64,000 nt of DNA from Selenomonadales bacterium (lineage in GTDB: Bacteria > Bacillota > Negativicutes > Sporomusales > UBA7701): the NCBI GenBank assembly GCA_029975165.1, contig JARKPR010000039.1, positions 56,651-120,650 on the forward strand, written 5' to 3'. Every line of letters starts with the position of its first letter. The stretch's first letter is position 1. Shown piece by piece: positions 53,673 through 61,788 of this stretch. Under the pieces are notes generated by a model. The model was not told where the DNA came from. It did no database searches and saw only the letters and a program-made list of their open reading frames with translations. The translations under genes and the position numbers were made by a program.

Positions 53673-54437
53673 ATGCGCCTGTTTACTTTGTTGCTTGGCG
53701 TAATAGTCGCCCTGGCCGCGATCGGCTGTGGCGTACCGAAGCCGGCCGCCCCCGCTCAGGAAAAGGGGGCTCCCGCGTTTACCCGCCTGCTGGCCGTCGG
53801 CAACGGCGATGTCGTGTCCACTGATCCTGCGGCCGTAAAGTCGGATGGCACGGTGGTTTCGCTGGTGCTGCGCTTCGCAAAAAGGGATATCAGGAACGGC
53901 GTCACGTCGGAGAGCTGGGACGTAAGCTTCAAGCCGTCGGAGCGGCTGGTGGCGATAAAGGCGAAGATGCTGTACGACGGGGCCGGGCAGGTGGTTTCTT
54001 CCGATACGGCTGGCGGCGGCTGGGATTATATCGCCCCCGATTCGGATACGGAGAGGATCATGCAGGCGGTGGTGGATCACTGCAAGAGCCGCGGCCTGGC
54101 CTTGAACGCGACGCCGCCGCCGTATGCGCTGCCCGGGTTCAAGTATCTGGCCAAGTCGACGGCCAACGACGCCCATTATCTGTATAAGCCTTCTTCGCTG
54201 CGCGCCGCCGGCGGGCAGAAGAGCGTCGAGGTGCTGCTGATCAACGAGACCGTGCAAAACGGCGTCAAGTATTCCGTGTCTACCGTGACCTTCCAGCCGG
54301 GGACGAAAAAGTACCAGACGACGGCCCAGACGCTGTTCGACGCCACCGGTACTAAGCTTCCAGCCCAAGGGGACGCCAAGTGGTACGACGTTCCGCCGCA
54401 TTCGGTGTACGATATGCTGATGGATGAGATCAAATAG
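53673..54437 (+). CDS. Lipoprotein with two repeated domains, function unknown
   Basis: This 254-residue protein has a lipoprotein signal (LAAIGCGVPK, Cys19). The mature part contains two similar units of about 100 residues, each starting with a Tyr/Asp-type motif (NGDVVSTDPAAVKSDGTVVS and DAHYLYKPSSLRAAGGQKSVEV). The pattern of residues resembles surface-adhesin E-like domains, but this is weak. ATG 53673 follows AAAGGAGACTTATC. It is followed 17 bases later by a paralogue, so the pair probably form one envelope-associated unit. Confidence 0.75.
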   Translation: MRLFTLLLGVIVALAAIGCGVPKPAAPAQEKGAPAFTRLLAVGNGDVVSTDPAAVKSDGTVVSLVLRFAKRDIRNGVTSESWDVSFKPSERLVAIKAKMLYDGAGQVVSSDTAGGGWDYIAPDSDTERIMQAVVDHCKSRGLALNATPPPYALPGFKYLAKSTANDAHYLYKPSSLRAAGGQKSVEVLLINETVQNGVKYSVSTVTFQPGTKKYQTTAQTLFDATGTKLPAQGDAKWYDVPPHSVYDMLMDEIK

Positions 54438-54454
54438 GGCGGGGAGGTGCTTTA

Positions 54455-55327
54455 ATGAGCTCACCCGACAATAACGGGCGGGAAACCGCGGACGCCGCAA
54501 GGGGGGACAGCCGTGACGAAACGGGCGCCCGCAAACGCCGCTGGCTAGAGATATCCGGGTACCTGCTTCCTGCGGCGATCGCGCTATATTTCTACGCTAC
54601 AGGTCCCGACCCCTGGCTGCCGTGGCATTACAGCTTCGGCCGGCCGGGGTTCGAATATGTCGCCTCTGCGCCCAAGGACGGCTATGCGCTTTATTACGAC
54701 CCGACTTCGGTCCGCGACGCTGACGGGTTGGTGGCCTTCACTCTCGGGATGGCGTACAGCGAGCCGCGAAACGGCGTGAAATACGAAACGTTCGACGCCA
54801 GGTTGAACATCCCCGACAAACGGCTCATGGCGTTGTCGGCGCTTGGCCTGAACCCCGACGCCAGGGAGGAGGTGGCCGGCCCCGGGTTCGCGTGGCGGGA
54901 CATCGCCGCTAAAACGCCGGAGTATAAGCTGCGCGACGCCGTGAGCAACCGGTGCGCCGAGAAAGGCATTAAGGTAACGATCCCGATGCTGCGCTACGAC
55001 CCCCAGGAATGGCGCTATATTGCGACAGGCGAGAATACCATCCTGTACTTCCGGCCGGACTCGGTCCGCGACGCCGGCGACCACATAGCGGCCGAGGTTC
55101 TCTCTATTTACCGTCCGGCAGGCAAAGATCCGCAATATACTCTTTATTGCACGCAGATTAAATTTCACGAAAGCAAACATCGTAATTCATATCTGCGGAT
55201 ATTCGGAGCGGACTTCAGGCAGAGCAACTACCTTTCGGGAAGCGGCTGGCTTGATGTAAGCCCCGCTTCGGCCGAGCTTGAGGCAATTCGCAGCTTCTGC
55301 CGGGAGAACAATGTCCCATTGCGATGA
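54455..55327 (+). CDS. Membrane-anchored paralogue of the upstream repeat lipoprotein
   Basis: This 290-residue protein has a charged cytoplasmic N-terminus, one helix near 30-48 (ISGYLLPAAIALYFYATG) and two repeat units (YALYYDPTSVRDADGLVAFT and ILYFRPDSVRDAGDHIAAEV) similar to each other and to those in the upstream lipoprotein. ATG is preceded by GGGGAGGTG. I do not know its function. Confidence 0.75.
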   Translation: MSSPDNNGRETADAARGDSRDETGARKRRWLEISGYLLPAAIALYFYATGPDPWLPWHYSFGRPGFEYVASAPKDGYALYYDPTSVRDADGLVAFTLGMAYSEPRNGVKYETFDARLNIPDKRLMALSALGLNPDAREEVAGPGFAWRDIAAKTPEYKLRDAVSNRCAEKGIKVTIPMLRYDPQEWRYIATGENTILYFRPDSVRDAGDHIAAEVLSIYRPAGKDPQYTLYCTQIKFHESKHRNSYLRIFGADFRQSNYLSGSGWLDVSPASAELEAIRSFCRENNVPLR

Positions 55328-55344
55328 CGCCAAGACGAGAAAAG

Positions 55345-55381
55345 ACGCCGGATGTCAGATGGCATCCGGCGTTGCGTTTTT
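55345..55381 (+). terminator. Terminator after the repeat-protein pair
   Basis: ACGCCGGATG / CATCCGGCGT with an 8-base loop, followed by TGCGTTTTT on the plus strand. Confidence 0.88.
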
Positions 55382-55401
55382 CCCGGCCCGGCCGGCGATG
55401 A

Positions 55402-56775
55402 TCAGAAGCGGCCGTGCTTGTTGACGGCGTGCAGCAGTTGGCCGCAGTCGTCGATCTTTTCAATGCCTTGGCAGATCGCTATCACGGCGTCGGCCCCCTG
55501 TTTGTCGAGGATGCCGGCGGTGAGGACGGCGAATTTTTCTTTGACTTCCGCCCATGTGAGTGGATTTTCGGGGTCGCCTTTGGGGTTTTCGACGTATTCG
55601 ACGCTCTCGCGGCCATCGGCCAGCCTGACGGTGAGGCGGCATGGCCAGGCGGCGGGTGTCAGGGCGTCGAGGGAGGGGTCGACGGCGACGGTCGTTTTGT
55701 CCATGAGCGCCCTGACTTCGGCGTCGAACAGCACTTGGTCGTCGAAGTCTGCGAGGGCGATCCGCCCTGTCTTGAGGGCGCGGGCGACGGTGTATTTGAG
55801 GCTGAACTGGGCCTGCCGCGAGTCCTGCGGGTTTTCGATGCCGGCGACTTGGGCGGCGGCCTTGTAGGTGGCGATGTCGATGGCGGCCACGTCCGCGAGG
55901 GAGGCGGGGAGCTTGCCGTGGAGGGCGCGGGCGCAGTCGATGGCGGAGTGGGCGTGGCGGCAGCAGGGATAGGGCTTGAAGGATACGGTGGCGGTGCGGT
56001 ATTTGTGCCCGAAGTCGGCGAACAGGTCGGGGTTGACGTTCTGGCGGGCGTAGCCGACGAAAAAGCCCTGCTTGCCTTCGAGGATCCGGCTGGCGCCGGT
56101 GAAGCCGGCCTGGGCGAAACAGGCCGCCATGACGCCGGTGGCCGCCGCCTTGCCGGCGTGGAGGTATTTGCTCATGGCGCCGTCGGCGAGGAATTCCCAC
56201 AGGCCGGCGCTCATGGTGCCGGCGTTGCCGAACGCCCAGGTCATCTGTTCACGGTTCAGGCCGAGCATCCGCCCGGCAGCGACGGCCGAGCCGAATACGC
56301 CGCTGGTGGCGGTGGTGTGCCAGATCTGGTAGTGGGCGGGGGTGACGGCGGCGCCCACGCGCAGCATTACCTCGTAGCCGGCGATGATCGCGGCGAGGAA
56401 GTCGGCGCCCGACAGCCGCCGCCATTCGCCGCTGCTGAGGGCGGCCGGGATGACGACGGTGGCCGGGTGGGAGATGGATTCCTTGTCGACGTCGTCCATT
56501 TCGAGGATGTGGCCGTAGTAGCCGTTGCTGAGGGCGGCGTTGTACATGGAGTCGGCGGCCTGTCGGCCGATGACGCCGGCCTGGGGGTTGCCGCCCATGA
56601 GTTTCGTGTACTGTTTGACGCATTCCGCCTGCGGCATGGTCGCGCCGCGGATCGCGCAGCCCAGCCAGTCGAGCAGGCATTTTTTCATATGGTCCTGGGC
56701 CTCGGGGGGGGCGGCGTCAAGGCGGAAGCCGCTCGCAAAATCGAGGCACGCGCTGGAGATGTTCGCTGCGTCCAT
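55402..56775 (-). CDS. MmgE/PrpD family protein
   Basis: This 457-residue protein belongs to the family of 2-methylcitrate dehydratase, cis-aconitate decarboxylase and iminodisuccinate epimerase. Recognisable parts are LLDWLGCAIRGA, GYYGHILEMDDVDKESISHPA (the conserved Asp-Asp/His motif), GYEVMLRVGAAVTP, and FKPYPCCRHAHSAID. It is the last gene of an operon with a DASS transporter and a two-subunit Fe-S hydro-lyase, so it probably handles a branched or unsaturated di- or tricarboxylate. Which reaction cannot be decided by sequence inspection. ATG follows GGGGAGG. Confidence 0.85.
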   Translation of the reverse strand: MDAANISSACLDFASGFRLDAAPPEAQDHMKKCLLDWLGCAIRGATMPQAECVKQYTKLMGGNPQAGVIGRQAADSMYNAALSNGYYGHILEMDDVDKESISHPATVVIPAALSSGEWRRLSGADFLAAIIAGYEVMLRVGAAVTPAHYQIWHTTATSGVFGSAVAAGRMLGLNREQMTWAFGNAGTMSAGLWEFLADGAMSKYLHAGKAAATGVMAACFAQAGFTGASRILEGKQGFFVGYARQNVNPDLFADFGHKYRTATVSFKPYPCCRHAHSAIDCARALHGKLPASLADVAAIDIATYKAAAQVAGIENPQDSRQAQFSLKYTVARALKTGRIALADFDDQVLFDAEVRALMDKTTVAVDPSLDALTPAAWPCRLTVRLADGRESVEYVENPKGDPENPLTWAEVKEKFAVLTAGILDKQGADAVIAICQGIEKIDDCGQLLHAVNKHGRF

Positions 56776-56828
56776 ATTGACCTCCCCTGTTGTTGTTTTT
56801 CTTACCGAAATGCGAGGCCTGCGGCGGT

Positions 56829-58232
56829 TTACCACAGACCGATCAGTTTCCAGTACGGCAGCCCGATCACGGTGTAGACGATGGCACTGACGATGCATAT
56901 GACGGTGCCGATCTTCCACCAGGTGACCTGGTCGACGTAGCCGGCGCCGAAGAGCACGGGCCCGACGGCGTTGCCGTAGTGGGTCAGCATGCTGCCGAAC
57001 ACGGAGGAGACCCCAAGCAGCATGGCGAGGACGAGCACCGGGACTTTGGCCAGCAGGCCGAGGGTGAAGAGGACGGGGATGAAGGTCGAAACATAGGCGG
57101 CCTGGGAAGCGAAGAAGTATCTGACGACCAGGCTCAAAAGCAGTAGTCCAATCAAGACCATCGTGGTATCGTAGCCGGCAAAGCTGATGTTTTTCCCCAG
57201 CAGCGAGCCGAACCAGGCGAAGAACTTGGCTGAGGAGAGGCCGTTGGCCAGGCTGATGATGCCGCCGTACCACATGAAGGTGCTCCAGGCCCCTTTGCAT
57301 CTCAGGATGCTGTCCCAGGAAACGACGCCGGTTACGAGGCAGGCGGTGATGAAGGCAATAGCGACGGCGGTGGAGTCGATCTTGGTGATGTTGCCGGTCG
57401 CCCAGCCCACAATGGCCAGCACGAAGATGACGGCGAGCGTTTTTTCCTGGCGTGACATGGGGCCCATTTCGGCCAACCCGCGGCTGGCGATCTCGGTGTT
57501 GTTGATCTGTTTGATCTCCGGCGGGTACAGTTTATAGACCAAATAGGGGACCAGGGCCAGCAGCAGCAGTCCGGGCACGAGGGTGGCCTGGGCCCATTGC
57601 ATCCAGGAGATTTCGATTTTGAGGATGCTTTTGGCGAACGAGAGGATCAGGGCGTGGGTGGACAGGGCGGTGATGAACAGGCCGCCGGTCGTCAGGCTTA
57701 TCTGGTAGAGCAGCAAACTGAGGTACGAGCCGATCCGCCTGGCGGTAGGCCCGGGTTCGGAGCCCATGGTGACGGCCAGACTTTGGAAGATGGGGTAGAC
57801 CAGGCCGCCCGTGCGGGCGGTGTTGGACGGTGTGGCCGGGCTGATGATGAGGTCGGTGAGCGCGGCCACGTAGCCGAGGCCGAGCGTGGTGCGGCCCATC
57901 TTGCCGATGAGGATGTAGGCGACCCGTTTGCCGAGGCCGGTGTCGGCGAACGCCTGACCGACCATGAAGGCCGAAAAGACCAGCCAGGCTGTCGTGGTGG
58001 CGTAGCCGGAAAGGGCTACGCCGATGTTGCCCAGGTAAATGCTCGATATACTGAGGACGGTCAATAATACCACCGGTTCCGGGGCCGGCCGCAGCATGAT
58101 GCCGAAGATGGCACCCATGTACAGGGCGAACAGTTTCCAGGCTCCGGCTGTAAGCCCGGCAGGTACGGGCATCAACAAAAGGGCTATCGGGACTAGGACC
58201 GTGACGGCAATTTTCCACATTCTCCCTGGCAC
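56829..58232 (-). CDS. DASS (SLC13) family anion transporter
   Basis: This 467-residue transporter has about 12 membrane helices and the CitT/TtdT-like pattern: PEPVVLLTVLSIS, TDLIISPATPSNTARTGG (the SNT motif), LSTHALILSF, and VFGSMLTHYGNAVGPVLFGAGY near the C-terminus. Such proteins exchange tartrate, citrate or malate for succinate, or symport with Na+. Start is GTG 58232 after GGGAGGGAATAAC. Its neighbours encode the enzyme that dehydrates a hydroxy-acid, so it likely imports the substrate. Confidence 0.9.
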   Translation of the reverse strand: MPGRMWKIAVTVLVPIALLLMPVPAGLTAGAWKLFALYMGAIFGIMLRPAPEPVVLLTVLSISSIYLGNIGVALSGYATTTAWLVFSAFMVGQAFADTGLGKRVAYILIGKMGRTTLGLGYVAALTDLIISPATPSNTARTGGLVYPIFQSLAVTMGSEPGPTARRIGSYLSLLLYQISLTTGGLFITALSTHALILSFAKSILKIEISWMQWAQATLVPGLLLLALVPYLVYKLYPPEIKQINNTEIASRGLAEMGPMSRQEKTLAVIFVLAIVGWATGNITKIDSTAVAIAFITACLVTGVVSWDSILRCKGAWSTFMWYGGIISLANGLSSAKFFAWFGSLLGKNISFAGYDTTMVLIGLLLLSLVVRYFFASQAAYVSTFIPVLFTLGLLAKVPVLVLAMLLGVSSVFGSMLTHYGNAVGPVLFGAGYVDQVTWWKIGTVICIVSAIVYTVIGLPYWKLIGLW

Positions 58233-58337
58233 GTTATTCCCTCCCTTGGTTGATTATTTGCTTCTGACCGTTTGCCGCCTGCCGCCGGTTCGCTGTAGGC
58301 GGCAGGCTTGCGCGCCGCTACCTTACGGCGCCGGTTG

Positions 58338-58922
58338 TCAACCGTAAATTGCCTTGATCTTCTCGGCCGCGGCGGCTTTGAGCTCGTCGTAGCGGCTGTT
58401 GCCCTTGGTGTCCATGGTAACGATAAAGGGGCCGAACTTTTCGACTGCCAGCGCCCACATCGCTTCCGGCATGCCGTTCTCCAGCCAGTATACGTCCGGC
58501 ACTTTTCTCACGCCGGCGGCGAGCTGCACGGCACAGCCCGGCGCGGCCTGCAGGTAGACCTGCTTGTGCTTGGCGAACGCCGCCAGGCTGTCTTTGGCCA
58601 GGCCGCCTTTGCCGATGATCAGTTTCACATTGAGTTCGCCGACCATGCGCGCGTGCGGTTCCATGCGGATGCTGGTCGTCGGGCCGATGACAACCATCTC
58701 CCAGCCGTCGGCGGTCTTGCGCATGACCGGGCCGGCGTGGAAGATCGCTCCGCCTTTAAGGTCGACCGGCAGGGGTTCGCCTTTGTCGACCAGCTTCCTT
58801 ATCTCCAGGTGTGCCATGTCGCGGGCCGTGTAGACCATGCCGGTGAGATAGACGGTATCGCCGATCTGCAGTTGTTCCACCTGCCGGTCGTCGACAGGCA
58901 CCGTCAAGCTGTGTGCCGCCAT
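58338..58922 (-). CDS. Class I fumarase/tartrate dehydratase beta subunit
   Basis: This 194-residue protein is the swivelling C-terminal domain of class I hydro-lyases: GDTVYLTGMVYTARDMAH, PAVM-type HAGPVMRK, and VIGPTTSIRMEPHARMVGEL are typical of FumA C-terminal, TtdB and related beta subunits. It abuts the alpha subunit gene directly. E. coli TtdAB acts on L-tartrate, Pelotomaculum-type two-subunit enzymes on fumarate; both remain possible. Confidence 0.9.
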   Translation of the reverse strand: MAAHSLTVPVDDRQVEQLQIGDTVYLTGMVYTARDMAHLEIRKLVDKGEPLPVDLKGGAIFHAGPVMRKTADGWEMVVIGPTTSIRMEPHARMVGELNVKLIIGKGGLAKDSLAAFAKHKQVYLQAAPGCAVQLAAGVRKVPDVYWLENGMPEAMWALAVEKFGPFIVTMDTKGNSRYDELKAAAAEKIKAIYG

Positions 58923-59816
58923 TTATTTCCCCTCCCGGAAAAGATATTCCCTGCTGCCGTCCGGATAAAAGCGCACGCCGAACCGCCGGGCTACCCAACA
59001 GTGGAAGTTGATCGTGACCGGGCAGATGGCGGTGTGGGTCGAAGCCAGGCCGATCTTCACGGCCAGGCAGGTGGTGTCGCCGCCGATGCCGGCCGGCCCG
59101 AGGCCGAGGGCGTTGATGTTGGCGAGGAGCTCTTTTTCCAGGCCGGCGATAAGCGGGTCGGAGTGCTGGTCGCGCCAGTCCCTGGTGCTGATCGCTTCCC
59201 GGCTGAGCTTGGCAGATACGTCCATCTGGCCGCCGATGCCGATGCCGATGCCTATCGGCGGGCAAGGGATGCCTCCTCCTTTAGCCACCGTCTCGAGGAC
59301 GGTCTTCTTCAGGCCGACGTAGTTGCTGCCCAGCGTGGCCGGCGTCATGATAATCGACAGGTTCGCCAGTTCCGCGCCGCACCCTTTGGCGCTCATGATG
59401 ACTTCCAGGTACTGCTGCCCGGGCCGGTACTGGTATTCGAAATTGGGGACGCCTATTCCCGAGCTGTCGCCAGAATTCTGGCGGGTGAGCGGGTGAACGA
59501 TGCTCGGCCGGATGTAGCCCCTTTTGGTGCATTCGACAACGGCCTGCGGCAGCCACTTCGTTATGCCGCCGAGGTCGGCCCCGTCGCCGAAACGCACGTA
59601 AACGGTCGGGAAGCCCGGCGACTGGCAGACGGGTTTATCGAGTTGGCCTGCCTGGCGGACATTGTCGATCATCGCTTCCAGCATGGCCTTGCCTGCCGGG
59701 TTGCTCTCGGCCTGCGCCGCCTGCCGCATTACCGCCAGCGCATCCGCCGAGATGCCGGTGCACATGTTGTGGACCAGCGAAAGAATCTCGTCGTAGGTGA
59801 TCCGGAAATTCTCCAT
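58923..59816 (-). CDS. Class I fumarase/tartrate dehydratase alpha subunit
   Basis: This 297-residue subunit binds the [4Fe-4S] cluster through three Cys in KPVCQSPG, SAKGCGAELAN and GGDTTCLAVKIG. The last base of its stop codon is adjacent to the beta start. It is the first gene of the four-gene operon behind a GntR operator and a tiny leader frame. With the DASS transporter the set recalls E. coli ttdA-ttdB-ttdT, but an added MmgE/PrpD enzyme argues for a different or further-processed acid. Confidence 0.9.
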   Translation of the reverse strand: MENFRITYDEILSLVHNMCTGISADALAVMRQAAQAESNPAGKAMLEAMIDNVRQAGQLDKPVCQSPGFPTVYVRFGDGADLGGITKWLPQAVVECTKRGYIRPSIVHPLTRQNSGDSSGIGVPNFEYQYRPGQQYLEVIMSAKGCGAELANLSIIMTPATLGSNYVGLKKTVLETVAKGGGIPCPPIGIGIGIGGQMDVSAKLSREAISTRDWRDQHSDPLIAGLEKELLANINALGLGPAGIGGDTTCLAVKIGLASTHTAICPVTINFHCWVARRFGVRFYPDGSREYLFREGK

Positions 59817-59834
59817 AAGTGCTCACTCCCTTTC

Positions 59835-59882
59835 TTATGTGACTGTCAGATGACTTTCCCTTGCCAGTCGCGTGTTGCGCAT
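59835..59882 (-). CDS. 15-residue leader-peptide frame before the hydro-lyase operon
   Basis: A very good SD, AAGGAGGTGGAT, stands directly before ATG at 59882, which opens a 15-codon frame (MRNTRLARESHLTVT) ending at 59835, eighteen bases before the alpha subunit start. It could couple or modulate translation. The residue content gives no obvious attenuation code. Confidence 0.45.
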   Translation of the reverse strand: MRNTRLARESHLTVT

Positions 59883-59910
59883 ATCCACCTCCTTGTGGCA
59901 TATTGGGTTA

Positions 59911-59928
59911 TGGTATACCGGTATACCA
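59911..59928. promoter_or_regulatory. GntR operator 1
   Basis: TGGTATACCGGTATACCA is a perfect 18-bp palindrome in the leader region of the hydro-lyase operon, just after the gntR gene. The FadR-subfamily regulator gene next to it, and a second copy at its own promoter, make this its probable binding site. Confidence 0.8.
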
Positions 59929-59945
59929 ATGTGGACAAAAATATA

Positions 59946-60683
59946 TTAGTGTTGTTTTGTCTGCAAAATTTTTATGATAACGTCTTTGGCGATCTTCAGG
60001 TGCTCGGCCATTACGGCTACGGCGCCTTCGGCGTCTTTGTCGCGGATCTTCGCCAGGATGCGTTTGTGATAGTCGAGGGATGTCTCGTGCCGGCTGGGGT
60101 TTTGCAGCGACTGTTTGCGCGAGTACTGCAGGAGGTCGGCGAGGAAGTCGTTGATTTTTGTCAGCACGCTGTTGTGTGCGGCGGCAATCACGGCGGAATG
60201 GAAGTTCAGCGACGCGGCATAAACGTCCCGGCCCATGGTGATATTGTGCTCGGTCGCATGGATGATTTCCTCCATGACGGCAAGGTCGGCGGCGGTCCGG
60301 CGCTGGGCGGCGAGCCGGGTCGCTTGCAGTTCGACGGCTTCGCGGGCTTCGAACAGGTCGATGATGGTGTGCATGGGATCCATGATGAGAAAGTCGATGT
60401 TGTTGATGAAATGGTTCATGTCGATTTTTTTGACGAAAACGCCCTTGCCGCGGACATGCTCGACCGCGCCCATGAAATCGAGGATTTTCAGGGCTTCGCG
60501 GACGGGTACGCGGCTGACGTCGAAGATTTGCGCCAGTTCCCGTTCCGAAGGGAGGGGGTCGCCTTCTTTCAGCCGCCCTTGCATTATCCAGGTGCGGATG
60601 CGCTGAACGATCTGCGTATATAGGGCGTCGCCGGATTTGTCGATGATTTTGTCCAGGGGTTCGGCGGCAAAATTACGCGGCAT
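59946..60683 (-). CDS. GntR family regulator, FadR subfamily
   Basis: This 245-residue regulator has a winged HTH (GRLKEGDPLPSERELAQIFDVSRVPVREALKIL) and a C-terminal FCD domain with the metal/ligand residues in FEAREAVELQATRLAA, FHSAVIAAAHN and HKRILAKIRDKDAEGAVAVMAEHL. FCD regulators often bind carboxylates. It probably represses both itself and the downstream hydro-lyase/transporter operon through the two TGGTATNCCGGTATACC sites, and is released by the substrate. Confidence 0.93.
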   Translation of the reverse strand: MPRNFAAEPLDKIIDKSGDALYTQIVQRIRTWIMQGRLKEGDPLPSERELAQIFDVSRVPVREALKILDFMGAVEHVRGKGVFVKKIDMNHFINNIDFLIMDPMHTIIDLFEAREAVELQATRLAAQRRTAADLAVMEEIIHATEHNITMGRDVYAASLNFHSAVIAAAHNSVLTKINDFLADLLQYSRKQSLQNPSRHETSLDYHKRILAKIRDKDAEGAVAVMAEHLKIAKDVIIKILQTKQH

Positions 60684-60696
60684 GTTATTCTCCCAG

Positions 60697-60714
60697 TGGT
60701 ATTCCGGTATACCG
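60697..60714. promoter_or_regulatory. GntR operator 2
   Basis: TGGTATTCCGGTATACCG matches operator 1 at 16 of 18 positions and lies 10-27 bases after the predicted start of gntR transcription, a place where binding would block initiation or early elongation. Confidence 0.78.
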
Positions 60715-60730
60715 GCACTTTTCTGTCTTA

Positions 60731-60759
60731 ATTATACTCTTCTGGCGGGGATTGTACAA
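60731..60759 (-). promoter_or_regulatory. Promoter of gntR
   Basis: TTGTAC (60759-60754) and TATAAT (60736-60731) with a 17-bp spacer on the minus strand. Confidence 0.82.
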
Positions 60760-60802
60760 GCGAATATGCCGCCGCCCGGAGGAACATGGCCGGCGGGCCG
60801 CA

Positions 60803-61381
60803 TCACAAGGCTTTGACGTCGATATCGTATTCGATTTTGCGGGCCACTTCCTGGGAAAGGTCGGCGCCGAACAATTCCCGCAGCAGGTAGAAGCCGAGCT
60901 CGAGCCCGGAGCTCACCCCGGCGGCGGTGACGATGTCGCCGTCGCGCACGACTTTCGCGGTGATAACCTGCACAGAATACGCCGCAAGTTCGGCTAAGGC
61001 GGTGTGATAGGTGGTGGCTTTTTTGCCGGTGAGCAGGCCGGCTTCCGCCAGCAGGAAGGCCCCGGTGCATACCGAAGTGGTGTAGCGGGCGGTTGCCCGC
61101 TGCCGGAGGATGAATTGCCGGATGGCGGGATTTTTCATCGCCGCCATGCGGCCTTTGCCGCCGGGGGCAACGATGACGTCAAGGGGCGGGCAATCCTGCA
61201 GGGTGGTGTCGGGAATTATTTTCAGCCCGTTGAAGCCGCCGAGCGGTTCGGGGCTTTCGGCCACGACCAGCACCCTGGTGCTGTCCGGACGGACTTTGTT
61301 GATGTAGCTCAATACTTCGAACGGCCCGACAAAGTCGAGTTCTTCGACCTGGGGAAAGACGATTATGCCGATGGTGATCAT
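60803..61381 (-). CDS. DJ-1/PfpI family protein
   Basis: This 192-residue protein has the class I glutamine amidotransferase-like fold: a conserved Glu (VEELDF), VIVAPGGKG, and the nucleophile elbow SVCTGAFLLAEAGLLTGKKA with Cys105. Closest relatives in style are isonitrile hydratase and ThiJ-like proteins; hydrolysis, glyoxalase or stress roles are possible. ATG 61381 follows GGAAGGGTGG, and 61399 is the alternative. It lies upstream of gntR in the same direction but is separated by the gntR promoter. Confidence 0.82.
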   Translation of the reverse strand: MITIGIIVFPQVEELDFVGPFEVLSYINKVRPDSTRVLVVAESPEPLGGFNGLKIIPDTTLQDCPPLDVIVAPGGKGRMAAMKNPAIRQFILRQRATARYTTSVCTGAFLLAEAGLLTGKKATTYHTALAELAAYSVQVITAKVVRDGDIVTAAGVSSGLELGFYLLRELFGADLSQEVARKIEYDIDVKAL

Positions 61382-61490
61382 CTTGTACCACCCTTCCATA
61401 TAATTTATTGGGTAATTACTGAAATTATGGCTTACGGTATCTTTCGCCGCCGCCGGCCGATCCCCTGCGCGATACGAGGGCCGGGCAAAT

Positions 61491-61523
61491 AAAAAACGCC
61501 GGCTGCCTGACGGCGGCCGGCGT
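61491..61523 (-). terminator. Terminator after the rpsR fragment
   Basis: ACGCCGGC / GCCGGCGT forms the stem and TTTTTTAT follows on the minus strand, directly beyond the rpsR stop codon. Confidence 0.85.
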
Positions 61524-61528
61524 CGCGC

Positions 61529-61639
61529 TTATTCAGCAGTGAAAGGGAGCAGGGCCATGTTGCGGGCCCGCTTGATGGAGACGGTGAGCTGGCGCTGGTG
61601 CTTGGCGCAGTTGCCTGAGATGCGGCGGGGCAGGATCTT
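61529..61639 (-). pseudogene. rpsR: 3' fragment of 30S ribosomal protein S18 gene
   Basis: The minus strand encodes [20 protein letters not shown] followed by [16 protein letters not shown] and a stop, which is the C-terminal half of S18 (full length about 75-80 residues). Upstream in the same frame are three consecutive stop codons (61657-61649), and no N-terminal half is present. A functional rpsR must lie elsewhere. In related genomes rpsR is directly upstream of yybS, which here is 8.3 kb away, so this marks a rearrangement or duplication end point. Confidence 0.88.
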
Positions 61640-61702
61640 GCTTTTCTGTCATTACTACACGGCTTAGCCTTTTCTGAATTTCCCGTATAGCAGGGGGGTT
61701 TT

Positions 61703-61738
61703 AAAAACTAACAAAACCCGGCCTGTTCGGCCGGGTTT
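61703..61738 (-). terminator. Terminator after the chemoreceptor gene
   Basis: AAACCCGGCC and GGCCGGGTTT with a TGTTC loop, followed by TGTTAGTTTTT on the minus strand. Confidence 0.88.
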
Positions 61739-61788
61739 GCGGTTGTGGACAGTTTTTATTCGCTTTCGATGCGCCCTAGGAAGAGCCG

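Noticed and set aside
61649..61657. Engineered triple-stop cassette before the rpsR fragment
   Set aside because: TAGTAATGA is suggestive, but no vector-like sequence surrounds it, and a chance run beside a broken gene is plausible.
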